In this document: in pieces, positions 53,428 through 62,242 of the stretch
Layout of the letters: each line of letters starts with the position of its first letter
Position numbering within the stretch: the first letter of the stretch is position 1
Origin: Herbaspirillum frisingense GSF30
GTDB taxonomy: Bacteria > Pseudomonadota > Gammaproteobacteria > Burkholderiales > Burkholderiaceae_D
Direction of reading: 5' to 3'
DNA: 64,000 bases
Assembly: GCF_000300975.2 (NCBI RefSeq)
Contig: NZ_AEEC02000029.1
Location: forward strand, 1-64,000
Translations under genes and position numbers: made by a program
Notes under the pieces: generated by a model
The model's database searches: none
What the model saw: only the letters and a program-made list of their open reading frames with translations
Told to the model about the DNA's origin: nothing

Positions 53428-54420
53428 TCAGCGCAGTCTCAATTCCAACGTGAGATGTCGCAGGCCGTCCACTTCCGATAATTTCTGACGAAGCAGGTCT
53501 TCAGAAGCCGCCTTCGCGGCGGATACGCTCACAATTGCCGCCCGCGCAGTCGGTCCAATGCGCCAGACATGCAGGTCATCGATCTGTACCTCCGCGCCGG
53601 CCAGCGCCTGCTCTATGCGGGCAGCGACCTGGGCATCGGTCACGTCGAGCAGCACCGCCGCACTGGAGCGCAGCAGGCTATACGACCAGCGTGCAATGAC
53701 CACGGCACCCACCACGCCCATCAAGGGATCCAGCCAGGTCCAGCCCAGATAGAGACCAGCCAGCAAGGCAGCAATGGCCAGCACCGAGGTCAGGGCGTCG
53801 GCCACGACGTGCAGATAGGCCGAGCGCAGATTGTTGTCGTGTCCATGGTGATGGTGGCCGTGTCCATGCCCGTCCTGAGGATGGGCATGGTGTTCATGCG
53901 CATGCCCGTGATCATGATCGTGATGACCCGGATGACCGTGATGGTCGTGATCCCCATGATGCCCATTATGCCCCTCCATCAGCAGCCAGGCGCTGGCGAT
54001 ATTGACGATCAGTCCGACCACGGCGATCGGGATGGCTTCGCTGAAATCGACCGCACTCGGGCTGGCCAGGCGCCACAGGGATTCGCCGCCGATGCCGATG
54101 GCAATCACCGCCAGTACCAGCGCGGAGGCGAAGCCGGCCAGGTCGCCGACCTTGCCGGTGCCGAAGCTGAAGCGCCCATCATGGGCATGGCGGCGGGCGA
54201 ATACATAGGCGCCGGCGGCAATGGCCAGCGCACCAGTGTGGGTCGCCATGTGAAAGCCGTCGGCCAGCAGTGCCATCGATCCGGTCAGGTAGCCTGCAGC
54301 GATTTCGGCCACCATCATCACGGCGGTGAGGGCGACCACCCACAGGGTGCGGCGGGTATTGCGGTCGTGGTTGGCGCCAAGATAGACGTGGTCATGGCGC
54401 AAGGGGGAGGTGCTTGGCAT
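53428..54420 (-). CDS. dmeF: DmeF-type cation diffusion facilitator (metal exporter)
   Basis: 330 residues with six membrane helices. The H-x-x-x-D sites are in LLADGFHMATHTGAL (helix 2) and YLHVVADALTSVL (helix 5), and a His-rich cytosolic loop of about 50 residues between helices 4 and 5 carries some twenty His. The C-terminal CDF domain starts near residue 245. Exports divalent cations by proton exchange; cobalt and nickel are inferred from the regulator beside it. The gene lies nine bases after dmeR stops. Confidence 0.9.
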   Translation of the reverse strand: MPSTSPLRHDHVYLGANHDRNTRRTLWVVALTAVMMVAEIAAGYLTGSMALLADGFHMATHTGALAIAAGAYVFARRHAHDGRFSFGTGKVGDLAGFASALVLAVIAIGIGGESLWRLASPSAVDFSEAIPIAVVGLIVNIASAWLLMEGHNGHHGDHDHHGHPGHHDHDHGHAHEHHAHPQDGHGHGHHHHGHDNNLRSAYLHVVADALTSVLAIAALLAGLYLGWTWLDPLMGVVGAVVIARWSYSLLRSSAAVLLDVTDAQVAARIEQALAGAEVQIDDLHVWRIGPTARAAIVSVSAAKAASEDLLRQKLSEVDGLRHLTLELRLR

Positions 54421-54429
54421 GTCGTTTCC

Positions 54430-54705
54430 TTATTTGGCGTAGCGGCGGATGGCTTCCAGGACTTCTTCCAGTCCTTGCTTGCGTTCCTCGTCGGTCAGCC
54501 CGGGGCGGGCCACATGTTCGCGGGCATGGGCTTCGATCAATTCGTCCATCAGGCCGTGCACCGCGCCGCGGATGGCGGCGGCCAGGTGCAGGGTGCGGCC
54601 ACACTCGGCGTCACCTTCCAGTGCGCGTTCCAGGGCCTGGACCTGGCCGCCGATGCGTCGCACACGGTTGAGCAGGGCATCCTTGTCTTGCTTCAGGTGT
54701 GCCAT
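54430..54705 (-). CDS. dmeR: DmeR/RcnR-type metal-sensing repressor
   Basis: 91 residues of the CsoR/RcnR four-helix family. Residues in the positions of the E. coli RcnR cobalt/nickel ligands are all present: His3, Cys35, His60 and His64. That set separates it from CsoR (copper) and FrmR (formaldehyde). It should leave DNA when it binds Co(II) or Ni(II), allowing dmeF transcription. It is first in the two-gene operon and has its own operator immediately upstream. Confidence 0.9.
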   Translation of the reverse strand: MAHLKQDKDALLNRVRRIGGQVQALERALEGDAECGRTLHLAAAIRGAVHGLMDELIEAHAREHVARPGLTDEERKQGLEEVLEAIRRYAK

Positions 54706-54710
54706 ATACC

Positions 54711-54722
54711 ATACCCCCCTAT
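54711..54722. promoter_or_regulatory. dmeR operator candidate
   Basis: ATA-CCCCCC-TAT, a C/G tract flanked by an AT inverted repeat, lies six bases upstream of the dmeR start. G/C-tract operators with AT flanks are what RcnR-type proteins recognise. Overlap with the probable promoter fits autorepression. Confidence 0.6.
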
Positions 54723-54970
54723 CCTATAAAGCCGCCATTATAAGCTGTCCCGGGCTGCATGAGGTGAGGGGCGTTTTGCCGCAATCCGGGACACTGCATG
54801 CATTCCCATGCTGTGAAAAAATACTTGCCCATGTGCAGTTTTATTCAGTTATACGTAAGCTCTGCGCTATAGCCTCGGGACAATGCGGCGTGTTGCGTCA
54901 TGTTTCGTCCGCAGCCAACTCTGCCCAGGGCGGAAATAAAAGAAGCGGGGCTACCCGCAAGGAGACATCG

Positions 54971-56683
54971 ATGGCGAAGAACAAAAGTGCGCGGGCGGCC
55001 GGCGCCGGGGTGACGTCGCAGGCCTGGCAGGTGGCATTGCCCTGGTTGGCCGGGCTGGTACTCGGTGGCGGTGCGGCGCTGGCGTTGGATGCCATGGGGG
55101 CAGGGCGCTGGCTGGCGGCACCTTTGGTCAGTTGCGTGGCCGTGCTGCTGGGCCTGGTCGGTTTTGCGCTGGCGCGCGGCCGTGGGCAGCCTCGTGGCGA
55201 TGCGATGGTCGACAGGATCAGCGGCGAAATTGATCACATCATGATCGGTGCAGCTGAAACCTCGTTCTTCGTCGATACCATCAAGAACAAGATCAGCAAG
55301 GACGTGGGAGCGGCCGATCGGATTGCTGCCAGAGCCGAGCAGAATGCGGCCACCACCGAGCAGATTGCCGCCAATGCGGAGCGCGCCTCGGCGATCGCCG
55401 CCGAAGTGCGTACCGAGAGCGTCAGCGGCCGGGCCGAGGTCGATCGCGGCCTGCAGCAGATCGGGCAGGCGCGCACCGACGCCCTGTCGGCATCGTCGAT
55501 GATGGCGCAACTGCAGGAAAAGTCGCGCCGCATCCATGGCATTACCGAGGTCATCAGTGAAATCGCCGCCCGTACCAATCTGCTGGCATTGAACGCGGCC
55601 ATCGAGGCCGCGCGCGCCGGCGAGCAGGGGCGCGGGTTTGCGGTGGTGGCAGGGGAGGTGCGGCAACTGGCCCAGCGCACCAAGGAAGCCACCGACGACA
55701 TCGGCGTCATGGTGCGCGCCATCACTGAAGAGGCCGAGCGGGCGGCCTCGGGGATGAACTCGCTGAGCAGCAAGGTGTTGGAGGCGGCCCAGAACGTGGA
55801 GAAGGTGCATACGCTGCTCAACAGCATCGAGCGTTCTTCCAGCCAGTCGCAGGAGCAGATCGAGGAAATCGCTGTGGCCTCGCGCGAACATGTCCAGACG
55901 ACCCAGGAAATCGCCGAGGCCATCACCGACATCCGCAACGGTATGCTGCAGACCGACGGTGAGCTGCCCCGCGTGGCGGCGTCGGCGATGCTGCTCTCAG
56001 AGCGGGCGGAGGCGGTATTCGAGGCCATCGTCGATGGCGGTGCGCGCAGCGGTCATGATGAGATCCGCGAGGCCGCCTCAGAAGCCGCGCAGGCGGTGGG
56101 GAGCCTGTTCGAAAAGGCGATCCGCGCCGGGCAGATTTCCGAGACGGCGCTCTTCGATCGCACTTACAAGCCGATTGCCAATACCTCGCCGCAAAAACAC
56201 TCCAGCCAGTTCGACGGCTTTACCGACCGCGTATTGCCCGCACTGCAAGAGGCGCTGCTGGAGCGCATGCCGCAACTGGCCTATGCCGGTGCGGTGGACA
56301 ACAACGGCTACTTTCCTACTCACAACAAGAAGTTTTCCCAGCCGTTGACTGGTAATTATGATGTCGACCTGGTCAACAATCGTACCAAGCGCATCTTCAG
56401 TGACCGCACCGGCAAGCGCTGCGGGGCCAATACCAAGCCTTTCCTGCTGCAGACCTACAAGCGCGATACCGGTGAGGTGATGCACGACCTGTCGGTGCCG
56501 ATCTATGTCAATGGCAAGCACTGGGGCGGCTTCCGGGTCGGCTATCGGTCCAGCCATGCGGCTGCGCCTGCGGCGGTACCGGTGGTCTCGACTACTACGT
56601 CTGCCACCCCGGCGCCGTCCACTGCAGTACGGGCGTCGGCCGCCCCGCGCGGGGCAAGGCCGGTGAGGATTTCCAAGGTTTGA
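54971..56683 (+). CDS. Chemoreceptor with a C-terminal sensor domain
   Basis: 570 residues. Two close membrane helices near the N-terminus (about 20-66) leave almost no periplasmic loop. The methyl-accepting signalling domain follows (about 85-380; tip [21 protein letters not shown]). A further domain comes after it, about 415-535 ([54 protein letters not shown]), which looks Cache-like and would be cytosolic. A disordered Pro/Ala/Thr tail ends RISKV, so there is no CheR-binding pentapeptide. AAGGAG precedes the ATG. Confidence 0.88.
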   Translation: MAKNKSARAAGAGVTSQAWQVALPWLAGLVLGGGAALALDAMGAGRWLAAPLVSCVAVLLGLVGFALARGRGQPRGDAMVDRISGEIDHIMIGAAETSFFVDTIKNKISKDVGAADRIAARAEQNAATTEQIAANAERASAIAAEVRTESVSGRAEVDRGLQQIGQARTDALSASSMMAQLQEKSRRIHGITEVISEIAARTNLLALNAAIEAARAGEQGRGFAVVAGEVRQLAQRTKEATDDIGVMVRAITEEAERAASGMNSLSSKVLEAAQNVEKVHTLLNSIERSSSQSQEQIEEIAVASREHVQTTQEIAEAITDIRNGMLQTDGELPRVAASAMLLSERAEAVFEAIVDGGARSGHDEIREAASEAAQAVGSLFEKAIRAGQISETALFDRTYKPIANTSPQKHSSQFDGFTDRVLPALQEALLERMPQLAYAGAVDNNGYFPTHNKKFSQPLTGNYDVDLVNNRTKRIFSDRTGKRCGANTKPFLLQTYKRDTGEVMHDLSVPIYVNGKHWGGFRVGYRSSHAAAPAAVPVVSTTTSATPAPSTAVRASAAPRGARPVRISKV

Positions 56684-56878
56684 GAAGGGTATGCATGCCC
56701 GTGTCGGATTGACTTGTCGCAATAGGGGGGTAAAACCATTTCATTTCCGAGGCTGATTCGCTTGACCCCGTCCGGCGCCTGTTAGATTATTCGACGAGGG
56801 GACGCTCGCCCGCATGGGACGGGCGATAGACAGCAAGTGGCCGGCCTGCGAGCGGGCTGCGCGAGGGAAGGAAAGACA

Positions 56879-57751
56879 GTGAAGCCTACGGTGCCAAGCA
56901 AGGGCGAATCATCCGGCAAGGAGTTCGATTTCAATAGCCGTGATTTCGAGCGCGTGCGTGGCCTGATCTACCAGCGGGCCGGGATCGCCCTGGCCGACAG
57001 CAAGCAGGAGATGGTGTACAGCCGCCTGGCGCGGCGCCTTCGGGCCACCGGCATCACTTCCTTCCAGCAGTATCTCGACATGCTCGAACGCACCCACGAC
57101 TCCGACGAGTGGGAAGCCTTCACCAACGCCCTGACCACCAACCTGACCTCGTTCTTCCGCGAGGCTCACCATTTCCCCATCCTGGCGGATTTCCTCAAGA
57201 CCCTGAAGGAGCCGGTCACCATCTGGTGCTCGGCGGCTTCTACCGGGGAAGAGCCCTATACCATCGCCATGACCGCCTGCGAGGCCTATGGCTCGATGAC
57301 GCCACCGGTGCAGATCGTGGCCACCGACATCGATACCAATGTCCTGGCCACCGGCGCCAATGGCGTCTATCCCATGGAGCGCATCGAAAAGATGTCGCCC
57401 GAACGGGTCAAGAAGTTTTTCCTGCGCGGCAAGGGTAACCATGAGGGTTACGTGCGCGTGCGCCCGGAATTGCGCAAGCTGATCACCTTCAAGCAACTGA
57501 ACCTGCTGGCCGATGGCTGGCCCATCAACGGTCAGTTCGATGTGATCTTCTGTCGCAACGTGATGATCTATTTCGATAAACCTACCCAGAGCAAGATCCT
57601 GTCCCGATTCGTTCCATTGATGAAGCCTCATGCCTTGCTGTTCGCCGGCCATTCGGAGAACTTCCTGTATGTCTCCGATGCCCTCAAGCTCAAAGGCAAG
57701 ACGGTCTATGAACTCAACGCAACGCAGCGTGGCGCAAGGACCAAGCCATGA
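56879..57751 (+). CDS. cheR: Chemotaxis methyltransferase CheR
   Basis: 290 residues. The all-helical N-domain (about 20-90; [16 protein letters not shown]) is followed by the SAM methyltransferase domain with [16 protein letters not shown] and [14 protein letters not shown]. It methylates receptor Glu residues with SAM. The start is GTG at 56879 with AAGGAA seven bases before it. Its stop overlaps the cheD ATG (ATGA). Confidence 0.93.
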   Translation: MKPTVPSKGESSGKEFDFNSRDFERVRGLIYQRAGIALADSKQEMVYSRLARRLRATGITSFQQYLDMLERTHDSDEWEAFTNALTTNLTSFFREAHHFPILADFLKTLKEPVTIWCSAASTGEEPYTIAMTACEAYGSMTPPVQIVATDIDTNVLATGANGVYPMERIEKMSPERVKKFFLRGKGNHEGYVRVRPELRKLITFKQLNLLADGWPINGQFDVIFCRNVMIYFDKPTQSKILSRFVPLMKPHALLFAGHSENFLYVSDALKLKGKTVYELNATQRGARTKP

Positions 57752-58353
57752 GTCAGGCGTCCGAGCAGATTGCCACCAATCTCTACTACGACCGCACCTT
57801 CGATTGCGACGCCGCCAAGATCCTGCCGGGCGAGTATTACTTCACCGGCAAGGACATGATGATCGTCACCGTGCTGGGCTCCTGCGTCTCGGCCTGTATC
57901 CGGGACCGTGTCTCCGGCATTGGTGGCATGAACCATTTCATGCTGCCCGACGGGGGCGGTGACGACGGCAGTCCGATCTCGGCCTCGGCTCGCTATGGCA
58001 CCTATGCCATGGAAGTGCTGATCAACGAAGTGCTCAAGTCCGGCGCCCGTCGCGAAAACCTGGAAGCGAAGGTGTTCGGCGGCGGCAACGTGCTGCGCGG
58101 CTTTTCGGCCATCAACGTGGGCGAGCGCAATGCCGAATTCGTACGGCGCTACCTCAAGGCAGAAAACATCCGTGTGGTGGCCGAAGACCTGAACGATATC
58201 TATCCCCGCAAGGTGTATTTCTTCCCCCGCACCGGCAAGGTGCTGGTGAAAAAGCTGAAACAGATGCACAACAATACCCTGGTGGACCGCGAAAAAGCCT
58301 ACGCCAGCAAGCTGGTTACCAAGCCGGTGGGCGGCGAGGTGGACCTGTTCTGA
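57748..58353 (+). CDS. cheD: Receptor deamidase CheD
   Basis: 201 residues. The catalytic Cys and His lie in [26 protein letters not shown]; the following Thr-type motif region is also conserved. It deamidates Gln residues in chemoreceptors to Glu. Translation is coupled to cheR. Confidence 0.93.
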   Translation: MSQASEQIATNLYYDRTFDCDAAKILPGEYYFTGKDMMIVTVLGSCVSACIRDRVSGIGGMNHFMLPDGGGDDGSPISASARYGTYAMEVLINEVLKSGARRENLEAKVFGGGNVLRGFSAINVGERNAEFVRRYLKAENIRVVAEDLNDIYPRKVYFFPRTGKVLVKKLKQMHNNTLVDREKAYASKLVTKPVGGEVDLF

Positions 58354-58402
58354 CGGCCATGATCAGTCAGCAGGGTAATTCCGAAATTTGAGTGATTGAG
58401 TG

Positions 58403-59479
58403 ATGAAAATTAAAGTTCTTATCGTCGACGACTCCGCACTGATCCGCAGTGTCATGCGCGAAATCATCGGCAGCCAGCCGGACATGGAAGTGGTGGGCGT
58501 GGCGCCCGACCCGATCATCGCCCGCGAGCTGATCAAGCAGACCAACCCGGACGTGCTGACGCTGGACGTGGAAATGCCGCGCATGGACGGCCTGGATTTC
58601 CTGGAAAAGCTGATGCGCCTGCGCCCCATGCCGGTGGTGATGGTGTCTTCGCTGACCGAGCGTGGTTCCGAAATCACCCTGCGGGCGCTGGAGCTGGGCG
58701 CCATCGATTTCGTGACCAAGCCCAAGATCTCCATCCAGAGCGGCATGCAGGAATATGCCGACATGATCGCCGACAAGATCCGCGCCGCCGCCAAGGCACG
58801 CGTGCGCGCTCGCCCGTCACGTGCGGCCGAGCAGGCAGCCACCCCCGGCGAGGCCTTGCCGCAGATCCGCAATCCGCTCACCAGTAGTGAAAAGCTGATC
58901 ATCATCGGCGCTTCCACCGGCGGCACCGAGGCCATCAAGGAATTCCTGATCCGCATGCCTTCGGACTGCCCCGGCATCCTGATCACCCAGCATATGCCCG
59001 AAGGATTCACCCGTTCCTTCGCTCAGCGCCTGAACAACCTGTGCAAGATTTCCGTTGTGGAATCGGCCGGCAACGAGCGCGTGCTCCCGGGGCACGCCTA
59101 TATTGCACCCGGCCATTCCCACCTGAAGCTGGTGCGCAGCGGCGCCAACTACATGACCCAGCTCGACCAGGGCCCGCCGGTGAACCGCCACCGGCCGTCA
59201 GTGGATGTGCTGTTCCAGTCGGCTGCGACCTGCGCCGGCAAGAACGCCGTGGGCGTGATCCTGACCGGTATGGGCAAGGACGGCGCACAGGGCATGCTGG
59301 AAATGCGCAATGCCGGCGCCTACAACTTTGCCCAGGACGAGGCCTCCTGCGTGGTCTTCGGCATGCCCCGCGAAGCCATCGCCATTGGTGCGGCGCATGA
59401 GGTTCTTTCGCTGCAGGCCATGCCGGGCAGGGTACTGGCGTGGCTGGCGGAACACGGAAGCCGTGCCCTGCGGGTTTGA
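58403..59479 (+). CDS. cheB: Chemotaxis methylesterase CheB
   Basis: 358 residues. The receiver domain (1-120; Asp9/Asp10, phospho-acceptor Asp55 in [11 protein letters not shown]) is joined by an Arg/Ala-rich linker to the methylesterase domain with Ser in [10 protein letters not shown], His in ITQHMPEGF and Asp in GMGKDGA. It demethylates receptors when phosphorylated by CheA. GTG 58400 directly precedes the ATG and cannot be excluded. Confidence 0.94.
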   Translation: MKIKVLIVDDSALIRSVMREIIGSQPDMEVVGVAPDPIIARELIKQTNPDVLTLDVEMPRMDGLDFLEKLMRLRPMPVVMVSSLTERGSEITLRALELGAIDFVTKPKISIQSGMQEYADMIADKIRAAAKARVRARPSRAAEQAATPGEALPQIRNPLTSSEKLIIIGASTGGTEAIKEFLIRMPSDCPGILITQHMPEGFTRSFAQRLNNLCKISVVESAGNERVLPGHAYIAPGHSHLKLVRSGANYMTQLDQGPPVNRHRPSVDVLFQSAATCAGKNAVGVILTGMGKDGAQGMLEMRNAGAYNFAQDEASCVVFGMPREAIAIGAAHEVLSLQAMPGRVLAWLAEHGSRALRV

Positions 59480-59656
59480 AGCTGCGCGATACGCTTATTG
59501 TTCTGCCAAATTTGCTGTTGCTGCACTACAATGCGTTGCATATGAGAGGCAGCCTGAGGGTTCACCTCAAGCTGGGAAGATAAGAAGGATTCGGTTCAAG
59601 TGAGCGTAGGCACTTGCCGTTATCCACGAATTCAATTGTTCAGATGGAGTCTTAGC

Positions 59657-60052
59657 ATGTCGGGTCCCAATACCAAGTTCTTAGTCGTCGACGATTTCTC
59701 GACCATGCGCCGCATCGTGCGCAATCTGCTCAAGGAATTGGGCTACACCAATGTGGACGAGGCCGAAGATGGCGTGCAGGCGCTGCAAAAGCTGCGTAGC
59801 GACCAGTTCGATTTCGTCGTCTCCGACTGGAACATGCCCAACATGGATGGCCTGACCATGCTGCAGGAAATCCGCAAGGACCCGGCCCTGTCCAAGCTGC
59901 CCGTGCTGATGGTCACCGCCGAAGCCAAGAAGGAAAACATCGTCGCCGCTGCCCAGGCGGGTGCCAACGGCTACGTGGTCAAGCCTTTCACCGCGGCCAC
60001 GCTGGATGAGAAGCTGGGCAAGATCTTCGAAAAGATGGCTGCAGGTGGCTGA
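59657..60052 (+). CDS. cheY: Chemotaxis response regulator CheY
   Basis: A 131-residue single receiver domain: Asp12 and Asp13, phospho-acceptor Asp57 in [11 protein letters not shown], with the Thr and Lys of [10 protein letters not shown] and VVKPF. It binds the flagellar switch. GGAG lies seven bases before the ATG. Its TGA lies inside the start region of cheZ. It is the partner of the orphan paralogue at 6058. Confidence 0.95.
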   Translation: MSGPNTKFLVVDDFSTMRRIVRNLLKELGYTNVDEAEDGVQALQKLRSDQFDFVVSDWNMPNMDGLTMLQEIRKDPALSKLPVLMVTAEAKKENIVAAAQAGANGYVVKPFTAATLDEKLGKIFEKMAAGG

Positions 60053-60704
60053 GGTGGAAGGCGGCCTCAATCCCGCCCGTACCGCGTCCACCGAGGGTGC
60101 CGCGGTCAGCGAAGAGGTATTGGTCCGTATCGGCCACATGACGCGCAACCTGCACGACAGCTTGCGCGGTCTGGGCTTCGACCGCCTGCTGGAGCGCGCC
60201 GCCAGCGACATGCCCGACGCGCGTGACCGCCTGGAATACGTGGCCCGCATGACCGAACAGGCCGCCCAGCGTGTGCTCAATGCCACTGAACTGGCCAGCC
60301 CCTTGCAGGAGCGCATCCACGACGGTGCCGGCGAGCTCAAGGCGCAGTGGGAAGCGGCTACCGCCGGCAGCTTCTCGGAAGCCCAGTACCGCGAACTGGG
60401 TGCCCGCACCTCGGCCTTCCTGGCGCAGGCTGGCGAAGACAGCAGCGTGACCAAGCAGCAACTGCTGGACATCATGATGGCGCAGGATTTCCAGGACCTG
60501 ACGGGTCAGGTCATCAAGCGCGTCACCAAGCTGGCACACGACCTGGAGTCGCAACTGGTGCAACTGCTGGTCGATTACTCGCCCTCGGAAACCAAGCGCG
60601 AAGACACGGGCCTGCTCAATGGCCCCCAGATCGACCCGGCCGGCAAGGATGTCATCGCCAACCAGGGGCAGGTCGACGATCTGCTGGAGAGCCTGGGCTT
60701 CTGA
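60045..60704 (+). CDS. cheZ: CheY-P phosphatase CheZ
   Basis: About 219 residues, helical. The catalytic helix region has [19 protein letters not shown] (Gln and Asp of the active site), and the CheY-binding tail DDLLESLGF is intact at the C-terminus. It removes phosphate from CheY. The start is probably GTG 60045, overlapping the cheY stop by eight bases; GTG 60054 is an alternative. ATG starts in this frame lie inside cheY and are not credible. Confidence 0.92.
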   Translation: MAEVEGGLNPARTASTEGAAVSEEVLVRIGHMTRNLHDSLRGLGFDRLLERAASDMPDARDRLEYVARMTEQAAQRVLNATELASPLQERIHDGAGELKAQWEAATAGSFSEAQYRELGARTSAFLAQAGEDSSVTKQQLLDIMMAQDFQDLTGQVIKRVTKLAHDLESQLVQLLVDYSPSETKREDTGLLNGPQIDPAGKDVIANQGQVDDLLESLGF

Positions 60705-61064
60705 TCCTGCGGGTATCTTCATCGAAGGCCTTGCATATTGTCTGATGGGCAATATGCAAGGCCTTCGTCATTGTTGCCCTAGTATGTCGTGGAAATGCCA
60801 CGTATCACATTCAACATGCAAATCTGACTTTGCCTTGTATCGCCCATGCCCGAAGAAGCGTGCGGTACACCGCCTTCGAGACGCGCCGTTCTGTCCAAGG
60901 CAGAGCCTGGGGCTTTTGCCTAGTCCGAAATGGGGGACGTTTTCGCCCCTATTCCCGTGATGATGGCGCCTCCTGGTCGCCAATAATCCTAGCCTATTGT
61001 TCTAGAAATCCGTCCAGCGCACGCGACGCCGGGGGGCAAGCAGTTTTGCAGGGGGATACGGCGG
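60705..61064. other. 360-base spacer between cheZ and flhB
   Basis: Holds the hairpin above and, further on, a small GTGG-AAAT-CCAC hairpin near 60790. Promoter for the flhB-flhA operon should be here, but I see no clear sigma-70, sigma-28 or sigma-54 site. No gene. Confidence 0.4.
60723..60767 (+). terminator. Long hairpin after cheZ
   Basis: An 18-base perfect stem CGAAGGCCTTGCATATTG / CAATATGCAAGGCCTTCG around TCTGATGGG. No T-run follows (GTCATTGTT), so it may be a processing or 3'-protecting hairpin as well as a terminator. Confidence 0.6.
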
Positions 61065-62240
61065 ATGGCCGAAGACAGCGATATGGAGCGGACAGAACCC
61101 GCCACGAGTAAACGCATTGAGCGTGCTCGTGAGCAGGGTGATGTGCCGCGCTCGCGCGAGCTGGCCACTTGCCTGATGCTGCTGGTGGGCGGTAGTTGCG
61201 TCTGGGCCTTCAGCGGCCCGGTCGTGACCAGCCTGGACCGCATCATGGTCGCTACCCTGAGCATGGAGCGTGCCGCGGCCTTCGATCCGGTGGTGCTGTT
61301 CAACATGCTCAGCGCCCATCTGCTGGATGTGGCCATTGCCATGATCCCCATCGCCTTCATGATGACACTGGCTGCCATGGCCGCGCCCCTGATGCTGGGC
61401 GGGTGGCTGTTCAACGTCGAATCACTGGCCCCCAAGTTCAGCAAGCTCAATCCCATCAGCGGTTTTGGCAACATGTTCTCGGTCAACTCCCTGGTCGAGC
61501 TGGGCAAGGCTGTCCTCAAGACGCTGCTGGTGGGGACCGTTGCCTGGTTGGCCATTCGCGGCCAGATTGATGCCGTGCTGGGGCTGGGCGTGGAATCGCT
61601 CAAGACCGCCGGCGCCCATTCGGCGTATCTACTATGGGTGAGCTTCATCACCATCGTATCGGCGCTGATCCTCATTGCCGTACTGGACGTCCCTTATCAG
61701 ATCTGGAACTACGGCCGCAAGCTGCGCATGACGCGCGAAGAGGTCAAGCAGGAGCACAAGGAATCCGAAGGCGATCCTCACGTCAAGGGCAAGATCCGCG
61801 CCATGCAGCGCGCCATGGCACGCCGCCGCATGATGGCCGAGGTGCCCACCGCCGACGTGGTGGTGACCAACCCGACCCACTACGCGGTCGCGCTGAAATA
61901 TACCGAAGGCAAGATGGGGGCACCGAAGGTGGTGGCCAAGGGTGCCGACGACATCGCCGCCAAGATCCGCGAACTGGCGCGCGAGCACAAGGTGCCGCTG
62001 CTGGAAGCGCCGCCCCTGGCGCGTGCCTTGCACACCCATACCGAGATCGGCGACGAGATCCCCGAAGCCCTTTATACCGCCGTGGCCGAGGTGCTGGCCT
62101 ACGTGTTCCAGTTGCGCACCTTTGGCAAGTTCGGTGGCGACCGACCGGTGGAGCCGACCGACCTGGCCGTGCCCAAGGACCTCGATCCGGCCACTGCACC
62201 TCCCAAGACACGCGGCCCCAAGAATAGAAGCAGGCAGTAA
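61065..62240 (+). CDS. flhB: Flagellar export switch protein FlhB
   Basis: 391 residues. The four-helix membrane part (about 30-220) is followed by the cytosolic domain with the self-cleavage motif N-P-T-H in VTNPTHYAVAL (near residue 269), where cleavage between Asn and Pro switches export from rod/hook to filament. The C-terminal tail is long and Pro-rich. AGGGGG lies upstream of the ATG. It starts the flhB-flhA unit and ends two bases before flhA. Confidence 0.95.
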   Translation: MAEDSDMERTEPATSKRIERAREQGDVPRSRELATCLMLLVGGSCVWAFSGPVVTSLDRIMVATLSMERAAAFDPVVLFNMLSAHLLDVAIAMIPIAFMMTLAAMAAPLMLGGWLFNVESLAPKFSKLNPISGFGNMFSVNSLVELGKAVLKTLLVGTVAWLAIRGQIDAVLGLGVESLKTAGAHSAYLLWVSFITIVSALILIAVLDVPYQIWNYGRKLRMTREEVKQEHKESEGDPHVKGKIRAMQRAMARRRMMAEVPTADVVVTNPTHYAVALKYTEGKMGAPKVVAKGADDIAAKIRELAREHKVPLLEAPPLARALHTHTEIGDEIPEALYTAVAEVLAYVFQLRTFGKFGGDRPVEPTDLAVPKDLDPATAPPKTRGPKNRSRQ

Positions 62241-62242
62241 CG

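Noticed and set aside
59961-60044. cheZ starting at ATG 59961
   Set aside because: The extra 28 codons are cheY read in another frame and rich in Arg, Trp and Ser; GTG 60045 is the natural start.
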